Positions 8,005 to 16,162 of a stretch of 64,000 nt of DNA are shown here, in pieces (within the stretch, counting starts at the first letter, position 1; each line of letters begins with the position of its first letter). The DNA is from Rhodospirillum sp. (lineage in GTDB: Bacteria > Pseudomonadota > Alphaproteobacteria > Dongiales > Dongiaceae). The position numbers and the translations under genes are program-made. The stretch spans positions 170,045 through 234,044 of the forward strand of contig PNKY01000008.1 of the NCBI GenBank assembly GCA_013822765.1, given 5' to 3'. The notes beneath the pieces were generated by a model that saw only the letters and a list, made by a program, of their open reading frames with translations, was not told the origin of the DNA and did no database searches.

Positions 8005-9015
8005 TTACCCGAACAGATCGAGCCGGTTGCGGATGCGGATCAGGCGGAACGAGCCGAGGCAGACCGAGACCAGCAGGACAACGCCGAGGAACAACGGCTG
8101 CCACAGCGCATCGAGATCGAACACGAACAGCAGGTCACCGATGGTGCGGTAGATGAGCGCACCGAAGATCGCGCCGATGGCACTGCCGCGCCCGCCGAAC
8201 AACGACACGCCGCCGAGGACGACGGCGGCGATGGAGTTGAGCGTGTACGTGTTGGCGTTGGCCGACGACGCCTCGCCGGTGTAGGTCACGAAGGTGATGA
8301 AAAGCCCGCCGATCGCCGCCAGCAAGCCCGCCAATGTATACGCCGCGAACTTCGCGCGCTGGATATGGAGGCCGGACATGTAGGCGGCCGGCTCCGCGGA
8401 GCCCACGGCATAGACAACGCGGCCCAGCATCGATTTGCGAAACGGAATCCAGATCACCAGCACGACCACGAGCAGCGCGACGGCGCTGGCCGGGATGCCG
8501 CCGGGCAACTGTCCGGTCAGGAAGTCCGCCAGGCCTTCATGAACCGCGCCGCCGGGGAATGGACGGAGCAGCAAGGCGATGCCGAAAAAAGCCGCGCCGG
8601 TTGCGATGGTGGTCACGATCGGCTGCAGGCGGCCATATATGACGATCAAGCCGTTGAGCGCACCGCAAGCGAGGCCGGTCAGCAGCACGCCGAAGACGCC
8701 GAGCGTCGCCTCCAGCGCCGTGCCAACGACGATGTAAGAAGCGACGCAATTGCACAGGATGAAGATCATGCCGATCGACAGGTCGATGCCGGAGGTCAAG
8801 ACCACAAAGGTCTGCGCGATCGCGATCAGCGCCAGCAGCACGCCCTTGTTCGCGGCGGTGGTGACCACGTTGGCGTTGAAGCCGGCGGGGTGGTTGCCGG
8901 TGTAGATCACGAACATGATGACGAAGACCGCGAACGCCAGCAGCGTGCCGCGCTGCTCGCCGAACCAGTAGCGCCAATCACTCGAATGCTGGGCGGAGAG
9001 TGCGTGATCGCTCAT
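8005..9015 (-). CDS. CUT2 sugar ABC transporter, permease subunit 1
   Basis: The 336-residue RbsC-type permease has about eight to ten hydrophobic segments. The motif VVLTSGIDLSIGMIFILCN (about residues 69-87) and the conserved glycine-rich loop AAVVLGGVSLFGGRGS (about 265-280) define the family. Its ATG overlaps the stop of the ATPase gene by four bases (9012-9015), giving translational coupling. Together with the downstream permease it should form the membrane channel of the importer. The N-terminal 35 residues are polar and cytoplasmic, slightly longer than in RbsC. Confidence 0.88.
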   Translation of the reverse strand: MSDHALSAQHSSDWRYWFGEQRGTLLAFAVFVIMFVIYTGNHPAGFNANVVTTAANKGVLLALIAIAQTFVVLTSGIDLSIGMIFILCNCVASYIVVGTALEATLGVFGVLLTGLACGALNGLIVIYGRLQPIVTTIATGAAFFGIALLLRPFPGGAVHEGLADFLTGQLPGGIPASAVALLVVVLVIWIPFRKSMLGRVVYAVGSAEPAAYMSGLHIQRAKFAAYTLAGLLAAIGGLFITFVTYTGEASSANANTYTLNSIAAVVLGGVSLFGGRGSAIGAIFGALIYRTIGDLLFVFDLDALWQPLFLGVVLLVSVCLGSFRLIRIRNRLDLFG

Positions 9016-10577
9016 CGTCCGGCTCCCGCGCCGGCGAGACTCGGTGTGCCGGTTTCCACGGGGTTGGCGCCGAGGTTGAGCGCGCTACCGACCAGCGCGC
9101 GCTCGGTGATCTCCGACCCGGTGAGGACACGGCCGATCGCGCCGTCATACATCACCAGCACTTTGTCGCAGCAGCCGACCAGCTCGTCATAGTCGGTGGA
9201 GTAGTACAGGATTGCGGAGCCGGCATCGGCGAGCTTGCGGAGCAGTTGGTAGATCTCGGCCTTGGTGCCGACGTCGATGCCGCGGGTGGGATCGTTGAGC
9301 AGGATGACCTTCGGCCTGGTCATCAGCCATTTGGCGATCACGATCTTCTGCTGGTTGCCGCCGGACAAAGTGCCGACCGGCACGGCCGTGCCGTCGGTCT
9401 TGATCCCGAGCAGCGCAATCATCTCGTCGATCGCCTTGCTTTCGGCCGCGTGATCGACCAGGCCGAGCCGCGACAGACGCGACAACGAGGCCATCGAGAG
9501 GTTGTCGCGCACCGACATCGGCAGCATCAGGCCTTCGGTCTTGCGATCCTCCGGGATCAGCGCCATGTCGCCGCGCTTCGCGTCATTGGGGCTGCCCAGC
9601 GTCGCCTTCGCGCCGTTGATCAGCACCTCGCCCGTGGCGCCGCGCAGCACACCGAACAGCGACAGCAGCAGCTCGCGCTGGCCCTGCCCGTCCAGGCCGC
9701 CGAGGCCGACGATTTCGCCGGCGCGCGCGGTCAGCGAAATGTCCTTGAGGCGGTTGTTCCAGGAGAGATTGCGCACTTCCAGCGCCGGTTCGTCGGTGCC
9801 GGCTTTCGGCGCCGGCTTCGGCGGGAAGACATGGCTGTATTCGCGCCCGATCATCATCTCGACGATCTCGGTGTCGGTCTTGGCGCCGGACTTGAAGGTG
9901 CCGACGTTGCGTCCGTTGCGGAACACCGTGCATTCGTCGGCAAGCTCGGCGATCTCCGCCATGCGGTGCGAGATATAGAGCAGCGCCAGCCCCTCCGAGC
10001 GCAATCGCTTCAGCACGGCAAACACCTTGCGCACGTCCGCAGCAGTCAGCGCGGAAGTCGCCTCGTCGAGAATGAGGATGCGCGGGTTGCGCACCAGGGC
10101 CTTCGCGATCTCCACCAGTTGGCGGCGCGACAGCGGCAGGTCCTTGACCGGCGCCAGCGGGTGGATGTCCTCGCCGCCGGCGCGCGCCAGCGCCTCCTCA
10201 GCCATCCGGCGCTGGGCGCGCTGGTCGATCAGGCCGAAGCGCTTGGGCGGGTTGCTGATGCAGATGTTGTCGGCGACCGAGAGGTCGGGCACCAGCGAGA
10301 GTTCCTGAAAGATGCAGACGATGCCGGCGGCGTTGGCCGCGGCGGGATTGGCGAAGCGGACGGAGTTGCCGGCGAGCGTCATGCTGCCCTCGTCGGGCTG
10401 GACGACGCCGGCCATGACCTTCATCAGCGTGGATTTGCCCGCCCCGTTCTCACCAAGCACGCCATGGATACGGCCGGTTTCGACCGTCAGGTCGGCATTG
10501 GTCAACGCATTAACGCCGCCATAGCGCTTGGAAACGCCTTCCATGCGGAACAACGGGGCGGAAGCAGAACCGTCCAT
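9012..10577 (-). CDS. CUT2 sugar ABC transporter, double-domain ATP-binding protein
   Basis: The chosen ATG at 10577 gives 521 residues, near the normal RbsA/XylG length; the frame is open to a TTG at 10607. The N-terminal ATPase half has Walker A GENGAGKST, a signature that deviates from consensus (LSRRQLVEIAK where LSVGQ is usual) and Walker B ILILDEATS. The second half has the degenerate P-loop GLDGQGQRE, the intact signature LSGGNQQK and Walker B VILLNDPT. This asymmetry, with a degenerate C-terminal P-loop, is the norm for RbsA-type proteins, so one of the two sites is probably catalytically dominant. It is separated from the upstream binding-protein gene by 94 bases that hold a stable hairpin, and overlaps permease 1 by four bases. 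Confidence 0.9.
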   Translation of the reverse strand: MDGSASAPLFRMEGVSKRYGGVNALTNADLTVETGRIHGVLGENGAGKSTLMKVMAGVVQPDEGSMTLAGNSVRFANPAAANAAGIVCIFQELSLVPDLSVADNICISNPPKRFGLIDQRAQRRMAEEALARAGGEDIHPLAPVKDLPLSRRQLVEIAKALVRNPRILILDEATSALTAADVRKVFAVLKRLRSEGLALLYISHRMAEIAELADECTVFRNGRNVGTFKSGAKTDTEIVEMMIGREYSHVFPPKPAPKAGTDEPALEVRNLSWNNRLKDISLTARAGEIVGLGGLDGQGQRELLLSLFGVLRGATGEVLINGAKATLGSPNDAKRGDMALIPEDRKTEGLMLPMSVRDNLSMASLSRLSRLGLVDHAAESKAIDEMIALLGIKTDGTAVPVGTLSGGNQQKIVIAKWLMTRPKVILLNDPTRGIDVGTKAEIYQLLRKLADAGSAILYYSTDYDELVGCCDKVLVMYDGAIGRVLTGSEITERALVGSALNLGANPVETGTPSLAGAGAGR

Positions 10578-10610
10578 CGCGTGCTTCTCAGGTAAGGCCG
10601 GAGACAAACC

Positions 10611-10641
10611 GGCGCCGTGGGGGATGATCCCCAGCGGCGCC
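10611..10641 (-). terminator. Intercistronic hairpin between binding-protein and ATPase genes
   Basis: Arms GGCGCCG (10611-10617) and CGGCGCC (10635-10641) are perfectly complementary. An inner TGGGG/CCCCA stem (10618-10622 with 10029+600, i.e. 10629-10633) is separated by a one-base bulge, leaving a short loop. No T-run follows on the transcribed strand, so it is not a classic terminator. Its position right after the binding-protein stop matches the known habit of ABC operons, where such hairpins protect the upstream mRNA and lower downstream expression. The structure is seen in sequence; the effect is inferred. Confidence 0.6.
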
Positions 10642-10671
10642 GGGACTAGTCAACGGTGTTTGCGGTCTTGG

Positions 10672-11814
10672 TTAGTCGTTCTGTTCCGACTGGCCCATGA
10701 TTTCCTGGGCCGTGAAGTTAATCCCACAGGTCGGGAAGGCATTACCCACGAAGAAGTTGTCGCCTTCCTTGGCGTAGTAGCTCTCGCCATCCTTGAAGTT
10801 CGGGTCTTCGGTGGTGGCCAGCGGCAGCTTCACCGATTGCGGCACCACTTGGCCTTCCAACGCGGCGATGGCGGTCTTGATCGCGACCGCGACCTGGGCC
10901 GGGCCGGTTCCACCGGACGCGCATTTCAGGCCTTCGGCGCCGTGCGCAGCGCACAGCTTGCGGAAGCCGTTCTCGGTCTCGCCTCCGACCGGCACGAACG
11001 GGTGACCCGCATCCATGAAGGCGCGGACAGTGCCGGTCGAACCGCCCTGTACCGTGATGCCGTCGAACTTCTTCTGCACCGCGATCGCATCGGCCGAGAC
11101 CTTCTGCGCCGTGCCGTCATCCCACTTGCCGACGACTTCCACGATGTCCCACTTCTTGCCCGAGGCATCGAGCACTTCGTGGATACCGTTGTGGCGGTCG
11201 GTATCGACCGAGGTGCCGGCGACGCCGCGCACTTCGAGGATCTTGCCGCCGTTCGGGATGTTCTTGACCAGCCAGTGCGCCCAGTACTCGCCGAGACCCT
11301 TCTGATCGACGTTGACGTTGATCGCATCCTCGGTATCGAGAATGTTGTCGAACGCGACCAGGATCACGCCGGCCTGCTTCGCGCGCTTGATGACGGGCGT
11401 GAACGCCGTCGGGTTCTGCGCGTTGATGACGATGGCGTCGTAGCCGGAATCGATGAAGTTGTTGACCGCGGCGATCTGCGCGGCAACGTCTTCGCCAGTC
11501 GACACAACCTTGAATTCCTTGAGCTTCGCTGCGACTTCCGGCTGATCGGAATAGGCCTTCGCTGTCTTGATCATCTGGATGCGCCAGGTGTTGCCGATGA
11601 AGCCGTTGGCAAGGGCGATGCGATACGGCCCTTCCTTCTTTGGAAACTTGAAGAATTTGGTCTGGTCGGTCCAGGGCACGAAGCATTCCGGCTCCGCGGC
11701 CGGACCCGAGACGACTTCCTGCGCCTTGGCAGCCGGCGCGTATGCGAACAGAGCGGTCACCGATGCCGCCGCGAGCAGCGTCATCGCCCGCCGAAGCGTG
11801 GTCGACGTAAACAT
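10672..11814 (-). CDS. CUT2 sugar ABC transporter, periplasmic substrate-binding protein
   Basis: The 380-residue protein starts with a Sec signal peptide (positively charged MFTSTTLRRAM, hydrophobic core, cleavage near AKA-QEV at about residue 32). It continues as a type 1 periplasmic binding protein (Peripla_BP_4, RbsB-like). Visible blocks include YRIALANGFIGNTWRIQMI near the first beta strand, YDAIVINAQNPTAF, ILVAFDNILDTE, and KILEVRGVAGTSVDTDRHNG, typical of sugar binding proteins. It is the first gene of the importer operon and is read divergently from the LacI regulator. Two LacI operators lie 111-146 bases upstream of its start. The substrate is probably a monosaccharide; the identity is not readable. 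Confidence 0.9.
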   Translation of the reverse strand: MFTSTTLRRAMTLLAAASVTALFAYAPAAKAQEVVSGPAAEPECFVPWTDQTKFFKFPKKEGPYRIALANGFIGNTWRIQMIKTAKAYSDQPEVAAKLKEFKVVSTGEDVAAQIAAVNNFIDSGYDAIVINAQNPTAFTPVIKRAKQAGVILVAFDNILDTEDAINVNVDQKGLGEYWAHWLVKNIPNGGKILEVRGVAGTSVDTDRHNGIHEVLDASGKKWDIVEVVGKWDDGTAQKVSADAIAVQKKFDGITVQGGSTGTVRAFMDAGHPFVPVGGETENGFRKLCAAHGAEGLKCASGGTGPAQVAVAIKTAIAALEGQVVPQSVKLPLATTEDPNFKDGESYYAKEGDNFFVGNAFPTCGINFTAQEIMGQSEQND

Positions 11815-11924
11815 CCGAACTCCTCCCTAAAGAACGTTCTTCGTTGCTTGAGGCCCGGACGGATGATTGATTTTGCCCCTGCTTCTTGCCTCTCCCGCCA
11901 GGCAGGTCCATGATTAGGGAGAAA

Positions 11925-11938
11925 TGAAAGCGCTGTCA
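11925..11938. promoter_or_regulatory. LacI-family operator 1 (importer side)
   Basis: TGAAAGCGCTGTCA is a near-perfect palindrome centred on the CG of AGCGCT, matching the general LacI/GalR-family pattern with a central CG pair. It lies in the divergent region between the importer operon and the regulator. The same half-site TGAAAGCG recurs 22 bases downstream. Confidence 0.75.
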
Positions 11939-11946
11939 ATTGGCAA

Positions 11947-11960
11947 TGAAAGCGCTTTCT
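11947..11960. promoter_or_regulatory. LacI-family operator 2 (regulator side)
   Basis: TGAAAGCGCTTTCT contains the perfect 12-base palindrome GAAAGCGCTTTC. Its centre is exactly 22 bases (about two helical turns) from operator 1, so two dimers would bind on the same face of the helix. Bound repressor should cover both divergent promoters. Confidence 0.78.
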
Positions 11961-12030
11961 CCTAGAATTGACAAGTCCAACCGACTGTACTCAATACGTC
12001 CCTTTCTCACTCGCGGGCCGGAGGGGAGCC

Positions 12031-13077
12031 ATTCGCAGGAAACGCAGCACCTTGGCCGATGTCGCCAAGCTCGCCGGCGTCAGCGCCGTGACGGTCTCAC
12101 GCGCGTTGCGCCATCCGCGCATGGTGTCGGCGGCGCTGCGCCACCGCGTCGATGCGGCGGTCAGCGAGCTCGCTTATGTGCCCGACGTGGCTGCAAGCCG
12201 CCTCGCCTCCGCGCGCACGCATACCATCGGCGTAATCGTTTCATCGCTCACCAACGGCGTGTTCGCGGATTATCTGCGCGCGGTGCACGACACGCTCCTG
12301 CCGGCGGGCTTCCAGGTCGTGGTGTTTTCCAGCCGCTATTCGCTGACGGAAGAAGAGAACGTCATCGCCACTCTGATCGGCCAGCATCCGGAAGCCATCC
12401 TCATCGCCGGCATCGACCAGACGCCGCATGCGCGCCGCTTGCTCGAGCGCTCCGGCGTGCCGGTGGTGCAGACCTTCGAGCTCACCGACGATCCGATCGA
12501 CATCAATGTGGGCCTTTCGCAACGCCAGGGCGGCTACGAAGCGACGCGCTTCCTGATCGCCGGCGGTCATCGCAGGATCGGCTACATCGCGGCGCGGCTC
12601 GATGCGCGCGCGCATGCGCGGATGGCCGGCTATAATCGCGCGATGGAAGAAGCGAAGCTGCCGACCGACGGACTAGTCGCTACCACGCCGCGGCCGTCGA
12701 GCGTCAGCGCGGGCGGCGAATTGATCGGCACCATCCTGGATCGCGACGCCGAGCTGGAGGCGCTGTTCTGCTGCGACGACAACCTGGCGCTCGGCGCGCT
12801 GTTCGAATGTCAGCGCCGCGGCATCGCAGTGCCGGACCGCATCTCGATCGTCGGGTTCAACGACCTGGAATTCGCCGCCTGCGCCCATCCGCCGATCACC
12901 TCGGTCGCGACGCCGCGCTATGAGATGGGGCGTCTGGCCTCCGAGATCGTGATGAAAATCATCGAGACCGGCGAGCGCCCCGACAATCCCCGCATCGATG
13001 TCGGCTTCGCAATCCGCGAGCGCGGCAGCACCCGGGCCATCCCTCAACCGCGAGCCCGCCGCGCGCTCTCGGAATAA
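12031..13077 (+). CDS. LacI-family transcriptional repressor of the CUT2 importer (likely ATT start)
   Basis: The protein has an N-terminal LacI helix-turn-helix (STLADVAKLAGVSAVTVSRAL), the hinge YVPDVAASRLASART and a periplasmic-binding-protein-like effector domain ending in SIVGFNDLEFAACAHPPITS. It resembles GntR-type gluconate regulators. No ATG or GTG lies near the expected N-terminus. The frame is open back to a TTG at 11968, which has no ribosome site and sits eight bases from an operator. A perfect GGAGGGG site (12020-12026) lies five bases before an in-frame ATT at 12031, which would give the standard family N-terminus RRKRSTLADVA. I therefore place the start at ATT with about 348 residues; the TTG alternative adds 21. 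It probably represses itself and the divergent importer. Confidence 0.85.
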   Translation: MRRKRSTLADVAKLAGVSAVTVSRALRHPRMVSAALRHRVDAAVSELAYVPDVAASRLASARTHTIGVIVSSLTNGVFADYLRAVHDTLLPAGFQVVVFSSRYSLTEEENVIATLIGQHPEAILIAGIDQTPHARRLLERSGVPVVQTFELTDDPIDINVGLSQRQGGYEATRFLIAGGHRRIGYIAARLDARAHARMAGYNRAMEEAKLPTDGLVATTPRPSSVSAGGELIGTILDRDAELEALFCCDDNLALGALFECQRRGIAVPDRISIVGFNDLEFAACAHPPITSVATPRYEMGRLASEIVMKIIETGERPDNPRIDVGFAIRERGSTRAIPQPRARRALSE

Positions 13078-13250
13078 TCGCCGGAATAGCCGCAGGAACA
13101 ACGTCCGCGGCCCGGAAAAGCCTCAAATACCCCCGAAATGCCGGCCTTTCAGTGGACCCAACCCGGGTGTGTAGGTAGACGCTATTTTAACGATTTTCGG
13201 GGAATCCTAGCTGGACCGCACCGCAGCGCCAGACGGGACCATCCGGCCAC

Positions 13251-13748
13251 ATGCTTCGCATCTTCGCCGCCCTCGTGTTCGTCGTGTTCGCCTCTGCCGC
13301 CCATGCCGGGCAGCAGCAGCCGCGGACCATGATGGATTGCTTCGAAGAGGCGGGAAAAATGTATAAGGTCCCGCCGATGCTGCTGCAGTCGATCGCCTGG
13401 GTGGAAAGCCGGTACGACAAGAACGCGAAGAACCAGAACACCAACGGCTCGGTCGACATGGGCGTGATGCAGATCAACTCGCTCTGGCTCGAGCCGCTGT
13501 CCGAATACGGCGTCGAGAAGAAGCATCTCTACAACGCCTGCTACAACATCAGCATCGCCGCCTGGATCCTGCGCAAGCAGATCAACGAGGTCGGCTACAA
13601 CTGGCAGGCCGTCGCCCACTATCATTCGCGCACGCCCGATCGCGGCGAGAACTATGCGCGCAAGGTCGCCCGGGTCTATTTCGCCCTGAAGCGCCAGCAG
13701 GACGAGCGGCAGGAAGCCGCCCTCGCCCAGCAACTCGCTCGGCGCTAG
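13251..13748 (+). CDS. Lytic transglycosylase, SLT family (IagB-like), secreted
   Basis: The 165-residue protein has a Sec signal peptide (LRIFAALVFVVFASAAHAG, cleavage near residue 19) and one SLT lysozyme-like domain. The catalytic glutamate is in AWVESRYDKNA (about residue 49), followed by the family motif MGVMQINSLW and later VAHYHSRTPDRGENYARKV. It should cleave peptidoglycan to 1,6-anhydromuramic products in the periplasm. Small single-domain members often open the wall for secretion or conjugation machines, but no such genes are near. It stands alone, between the LacI regulator and the next importer, with its own upstream gap of 173 bases. The match to IagB/VirB1-sized enzymes is by length and motif. 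Confidence 0.87.
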   Translation: MLRIFAALVFVVFASAAHAGQQQPRTMMDCFEEAGKMYKVPPMLLQSIAWVESRYDKNAKNQNTNGSVDMGVMQINSLWLEPLSEYGVEKKHLYNACYNISIAAWILRKQINEVGYNWQAVAHYHSRTPDRGENYARKVARVYFALKRQQDERQEAALAQQLARR

Positions 13749-13849
13749 CCCACCTACCCTCCATCCATTTCCGGATCGGCCCCGGGCGCCCCTCGGCGCA
13801 CCAGGAATTTTTGCTTGATTCCGCTCCGAAACGAGCGCAATTTGTATGA

Positions 13850-13861
13850 GAAAAGCTTTTC
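13850..13861. promoter_or_regulatory. Palindromic operator, copy A (GAAAAGCTTTTC)
   Basis: This is a perfect 12-base palindrome upstream of the CUT1 importer operon. An identical copy lies 58 bases downstream (13908-13919). LacI-family operators are palindromes of this size, and a LacI gene ends this operon. The AT-centred core (AGCT rather than CG) is less usual for LacI proteins. Confidence 0.6.
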
Positions 13862-13907
13862 CCACATGACAATGAAGTCCCGAAAAGGGATCGTCGTGAA
13901 AAAGAAG

Positions 13908-13919
13908 GAAAAGCTTTTC
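13908..13919. promoter_or_regulatory. Palindromic operator, copy B (GAAAAGCTTTTC)
   Basis: Second identical copy, 46 bases before the binding-protein ATG at 13966. Two identical sites spaced 58 bases apart would allow looping or cooperative binding by the LacI protein encoded at 17079-18143. Confidence 0.6.
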
Positions 13920-13965
13920 TTCGGCCTGGGGAGCGGCCGGCAAAAACCGACAACGGGAGGAAGCA

Positions 13966-15222
13966 ATGACAGTGCCGACGTTCGGAAAGTACCGGCTGGC
14001 GCTTGCGGCCATGCTGGCGATGATGGCGTTCCCGGCGATGGCCGAAGACCTCGAGATGTGGGAGCGCAGCGGCGGCAACGCCGGCATGGTGGATGCGCTG
14101 GTTGCTGCGTGGAACGACAAGAATCCCGACCGCAAGATCCACCTCACCTACATCCCGCATACCGAGATGGTGCCGAAGATCGCACAGGCGATCGCCAGCG
14201 GCGAAGTGCCCGACCTGATGGGCATGGACCTGATCTATGGCCCGCAATTCGAGGCAGCCGGACAGCTGGTCGACATCACCGACCTGATCGTCGGCGATCC
14301 GAGCCTGAAAACCGCGAGCCCCGGCCACATGGCGGTCTCGACCTACGAAGGGCGGCTCTATGGCGTGCCGCTCTATGCCGACGTCTCCGCCCTCTTCTAC
14401 AACAAGGACCTGTTCCGCAAGGCCGGGCTCGATCCGGAACGGCCGCCGACCAGCCTCGCGGAGATCCGCCAGTACGCCGACAAGATCACGGCGCTCGGCG
14501 GCGACGTGAAAGGCTACTTCCTCCCCGGCTCGTGCGCTGGCTGCAACATCTTCACCGTCGGCCCGCTGATGTGGGCGAGCGGCGCCACCATCGAGCCGAA
14601 GGACGCCAACGACGAGCCGCTGCAGGGCGACGGCGTCAAGGAAGTGCTGCAATGGGCCCGCGACATGATCAAGGCGGGCAACGTGCACGAGGACGCCCGC
14701 TCCGAGAACGGCGAGACCTTCCACCTGCGCTTCGGGTCCGGCAAGCTCGGCATGATGGGCACCGGCAATTTCAACATCGCGCTGGTCAAGGAGCAGAACC
14801 CGAACATGGATTTCGGCGTCGCGCTGCTGCCCGGCGTCAAGAGCGGCCAGGTCTCCTCCTTCGCCGGCGGCGACATCGTGACCATCCCCAAGGGCAGCAA
14901 GCGGGTCGACGACGCGATCGACTTCATGAAGTTCCTGCTGTCGGAGGAGACCCAGGTCGAGGTCTATGCCAAGAACCTCAACATGACCACGCGCGGCGAC
15001 ATGGCGGACAACAAGTATTTCCGCGAGAACCCGAAGGTGCAGCAGGTCGCCAAGGCCATCGAGGTGGCGAAGACACCCTACACCCTGAAGTTCTTCGAGC
15101 TCATCAACTCGCCGCAAGGGCCGTGGCTGCAGATGCTGCAGCGCGCCTACTATGAGGACACCGATCTCGACACGATCATCGCCGACGCCAAGGCGCAGAT
15201 GAAAGCGATCGCCGCCGAATAG
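13966..15222 (+). CDS. CUT1 sugar ABC transporter, periplasmic substrate-binding protein
   Basis: The 418-residue protein has a Sec signal peptide (hydrophobic LALAAMLAMMAFPAMA, cleavage before EDLEMW at about residue 26) and the SBP_bac_1 fold of oligosaccharide binding proteins. Recognisable blocks are GEVPDLMGMDLIYGPQFEAAG, YGVPLYADVSALFYNKDLFRK and FAGGDIVTIPKGSKRVDDA. An AACGGGAGG site precedes the ATG. It is the first gene of a unit running through two permeases, a LacI regulator and a GH127 glycosidase, which suggests an arabinose-containing oligosaccharide as ligand. Two identical palindromes precede it and a 12-bp hairpin follows it. Confidence 0.9.
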   Translation: MTVPTFGKYRLALAAMLAMMAFPAMAEDLEMWERSGGNAGMVDALVAAWNDKNPDRKIHLTYIPHTEMVPKIAQAIASGEVPDLMGMDLIYGPQFEAAGQLVDITDLIVGDPSLKTASPGHMAVSTYEGRLYGVPLYADVSALFYNKDLFRKAGLDPERPPTSLAEIRQYADKITALGGDVKGYFLPGSCAGCNIFTVGPLMWASGATIEPKDANDEPLQGDGVKEVLQWARDMIKAGNVHEDARSENGETFHLRFGSGKLGMMGTGNFNIALVKEQNPNMDFGVALLPGVKSGQVSSFAGGDIVTIPKGSKRVDDAIDFMKFLLSEETQVEVYAKNLNMTTRGDMADNKYFRENPKVQQVAKAIEVAKTPYTLKFFELINSPQGPWLQMLQRAYYEDTDLDTIIADAKAQMKAIAAE

Positions 15223-15232
15223 GCAGCAGGGT

Positions 15233-15260
15233 CCGCGGCGCCGGGCGACCGGCGCCGCGG
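15233..15260 (+). terminator. 12-bp GNRA-capped hairpin after binding-protein gene
   Basis: Arms 15233-15244 (CCGCGGCGCCGG) and 15249-15260 (CCGGCGCCGCGG) pair perfectly over 12 bases around the tetraloop GCGA, a GNRA loop. It starts 10 bases after the stop codon and ends 26 bases before the permease ATG. No T-run follows, so it is more likely an mRNA-stabilising or attenuating element than a full terminator. It corresponds in position to the hairpins at 10611 and 52415. Confidence 0.7.
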
Positions 15261-15286
15261 GTCTTGGTTCGCGCGAAGGAAGCACG

Positions 15287-16162
15287 ATGTATTCCAAGAG
15301 AAGCAGCCTGACCGGACTTCTCTATCTGGCGCCGGCGCTGGCGTTCGTCGCGGCGTTCACGATCTATCCGCTGGCGCAGATGGGCTGGATGTCCCTGCAC
15401 AACTGGTCGCTGATCGCGGAGAAGAAGTTTGTCGGCCTCGGGAACTTCGTGAAGATCTGGAACGACCCGCAATTCTGGGCCTCGCTAGAGTTCACATTCA
15501 AGTACACGTTGCTGATCACGCCGATCCTGATGGGGCTCGGGCTCCTGATCGCGCTGCTCACCGCCACCAACACACCGCTGCGCCGCGTCACGCGGGCAGT
15601 GGTGTTCGCGCCGGTGGTGATCGGCCTCGGCGCCTCAAGCCTGCTCTGGTATTGGCTGTTCAGCTACGATTTCGGACTGATCAACCGGCTGCTGCTGGAC
15701 CTCGGCCTCATCGACAAGCCGATCGTATGGTTCGGCGCCGACGCCGATGTCGCGATGTGGGCGGTGATCGTGTCGATCGTGTGGAAGGTGGTCGGCTTCG
15801 GCATGATCCTGTTCGTCGCCGCCATCCAGGCGATCCCTGCCGAGCTCACCGAGGCCAGCATGGTGGATGGCGCCAGCTATTGGCAGCGCGTGCGCCAGGT
15901 CACGCTGCCGCTGATTGCCAGGACCATCCTGCTGGTGACGCTGGTCAGCGTGATCGGCTCGCTGCTCGCCTTCGACCAGTTCTACATCATGACCGCCGGA
16001 CAGCCGCGCAACCTGACGGCGACCTCGGTCTTCCTGATCTATCTCAACTCGTTCCCGTACCTGAAGCTGGGCTACGGCGCGGCGATGTCGCTGGTGCTCG
16101 CCGGCATCATCCTCATCTGCACGATCTTCCAGATCGTGCTCACCCGCAGAAGCCACGCATGA
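15287..16162 (+). CDS. CUT1 sugar ABC transporter, permease 1 (MalF/UgpA type)
   Basis: The 291-residue protein has six predicted membrane segments, the first at about residues 8-30 (LLYLAPALAFVAAFTIYPL). The EAA coupling loop reads LTEASMVDGASYWQRVRQVTLP (about residues 187-208), where the conserved G-A-S docks on the ATPase. The length is normal for UgpA-like permeases. It follows the binding-protein gene after a hairpin, and its stop overlaps the next permease start as ATGA. It should form the channel heterodimer with the next gene product. Confidence 0.9.
   Translation: MYSKRSSLTGLLYLAPALAFVAAFTIYPLAQMGWMSLHNWSLIAEKKFVGLGNFVKIWNDPQFWASLEFTFKYTLLITPILMGLGLLIALLTATNTPLRRVTRAVVFAPVVIGLGASSLLWYWLFSYDFGLINRLLLDLGLIDKPIVWFGADADVAMWAVIVSIVWKVVGFGMILFVAAIQAIPAELTEASMVDGASYWQRVRQVTLPLIARTILLVTLVSVIGSLLAFDQFYIMTAGQPRNLTATSVFLIYLNSFPYLKLGYGAAMSLVLAGIILICTIFQIVLTRRSHA

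Noticed and set aside
8334..8642. Short plus-strand frame inside the importer permease
   Set aside because: It is a shadow with basic, repetitive composition; the permease on the other strand has full membrane and loop motifs.
15652..16158. N-terminal extension of the second CUT1 permease to 474 residues
   Set aside because: The extra residues are an out-of-frame reading of the first permease; the ATG at 16159 overlaps the preceding stop and gives the normal length.
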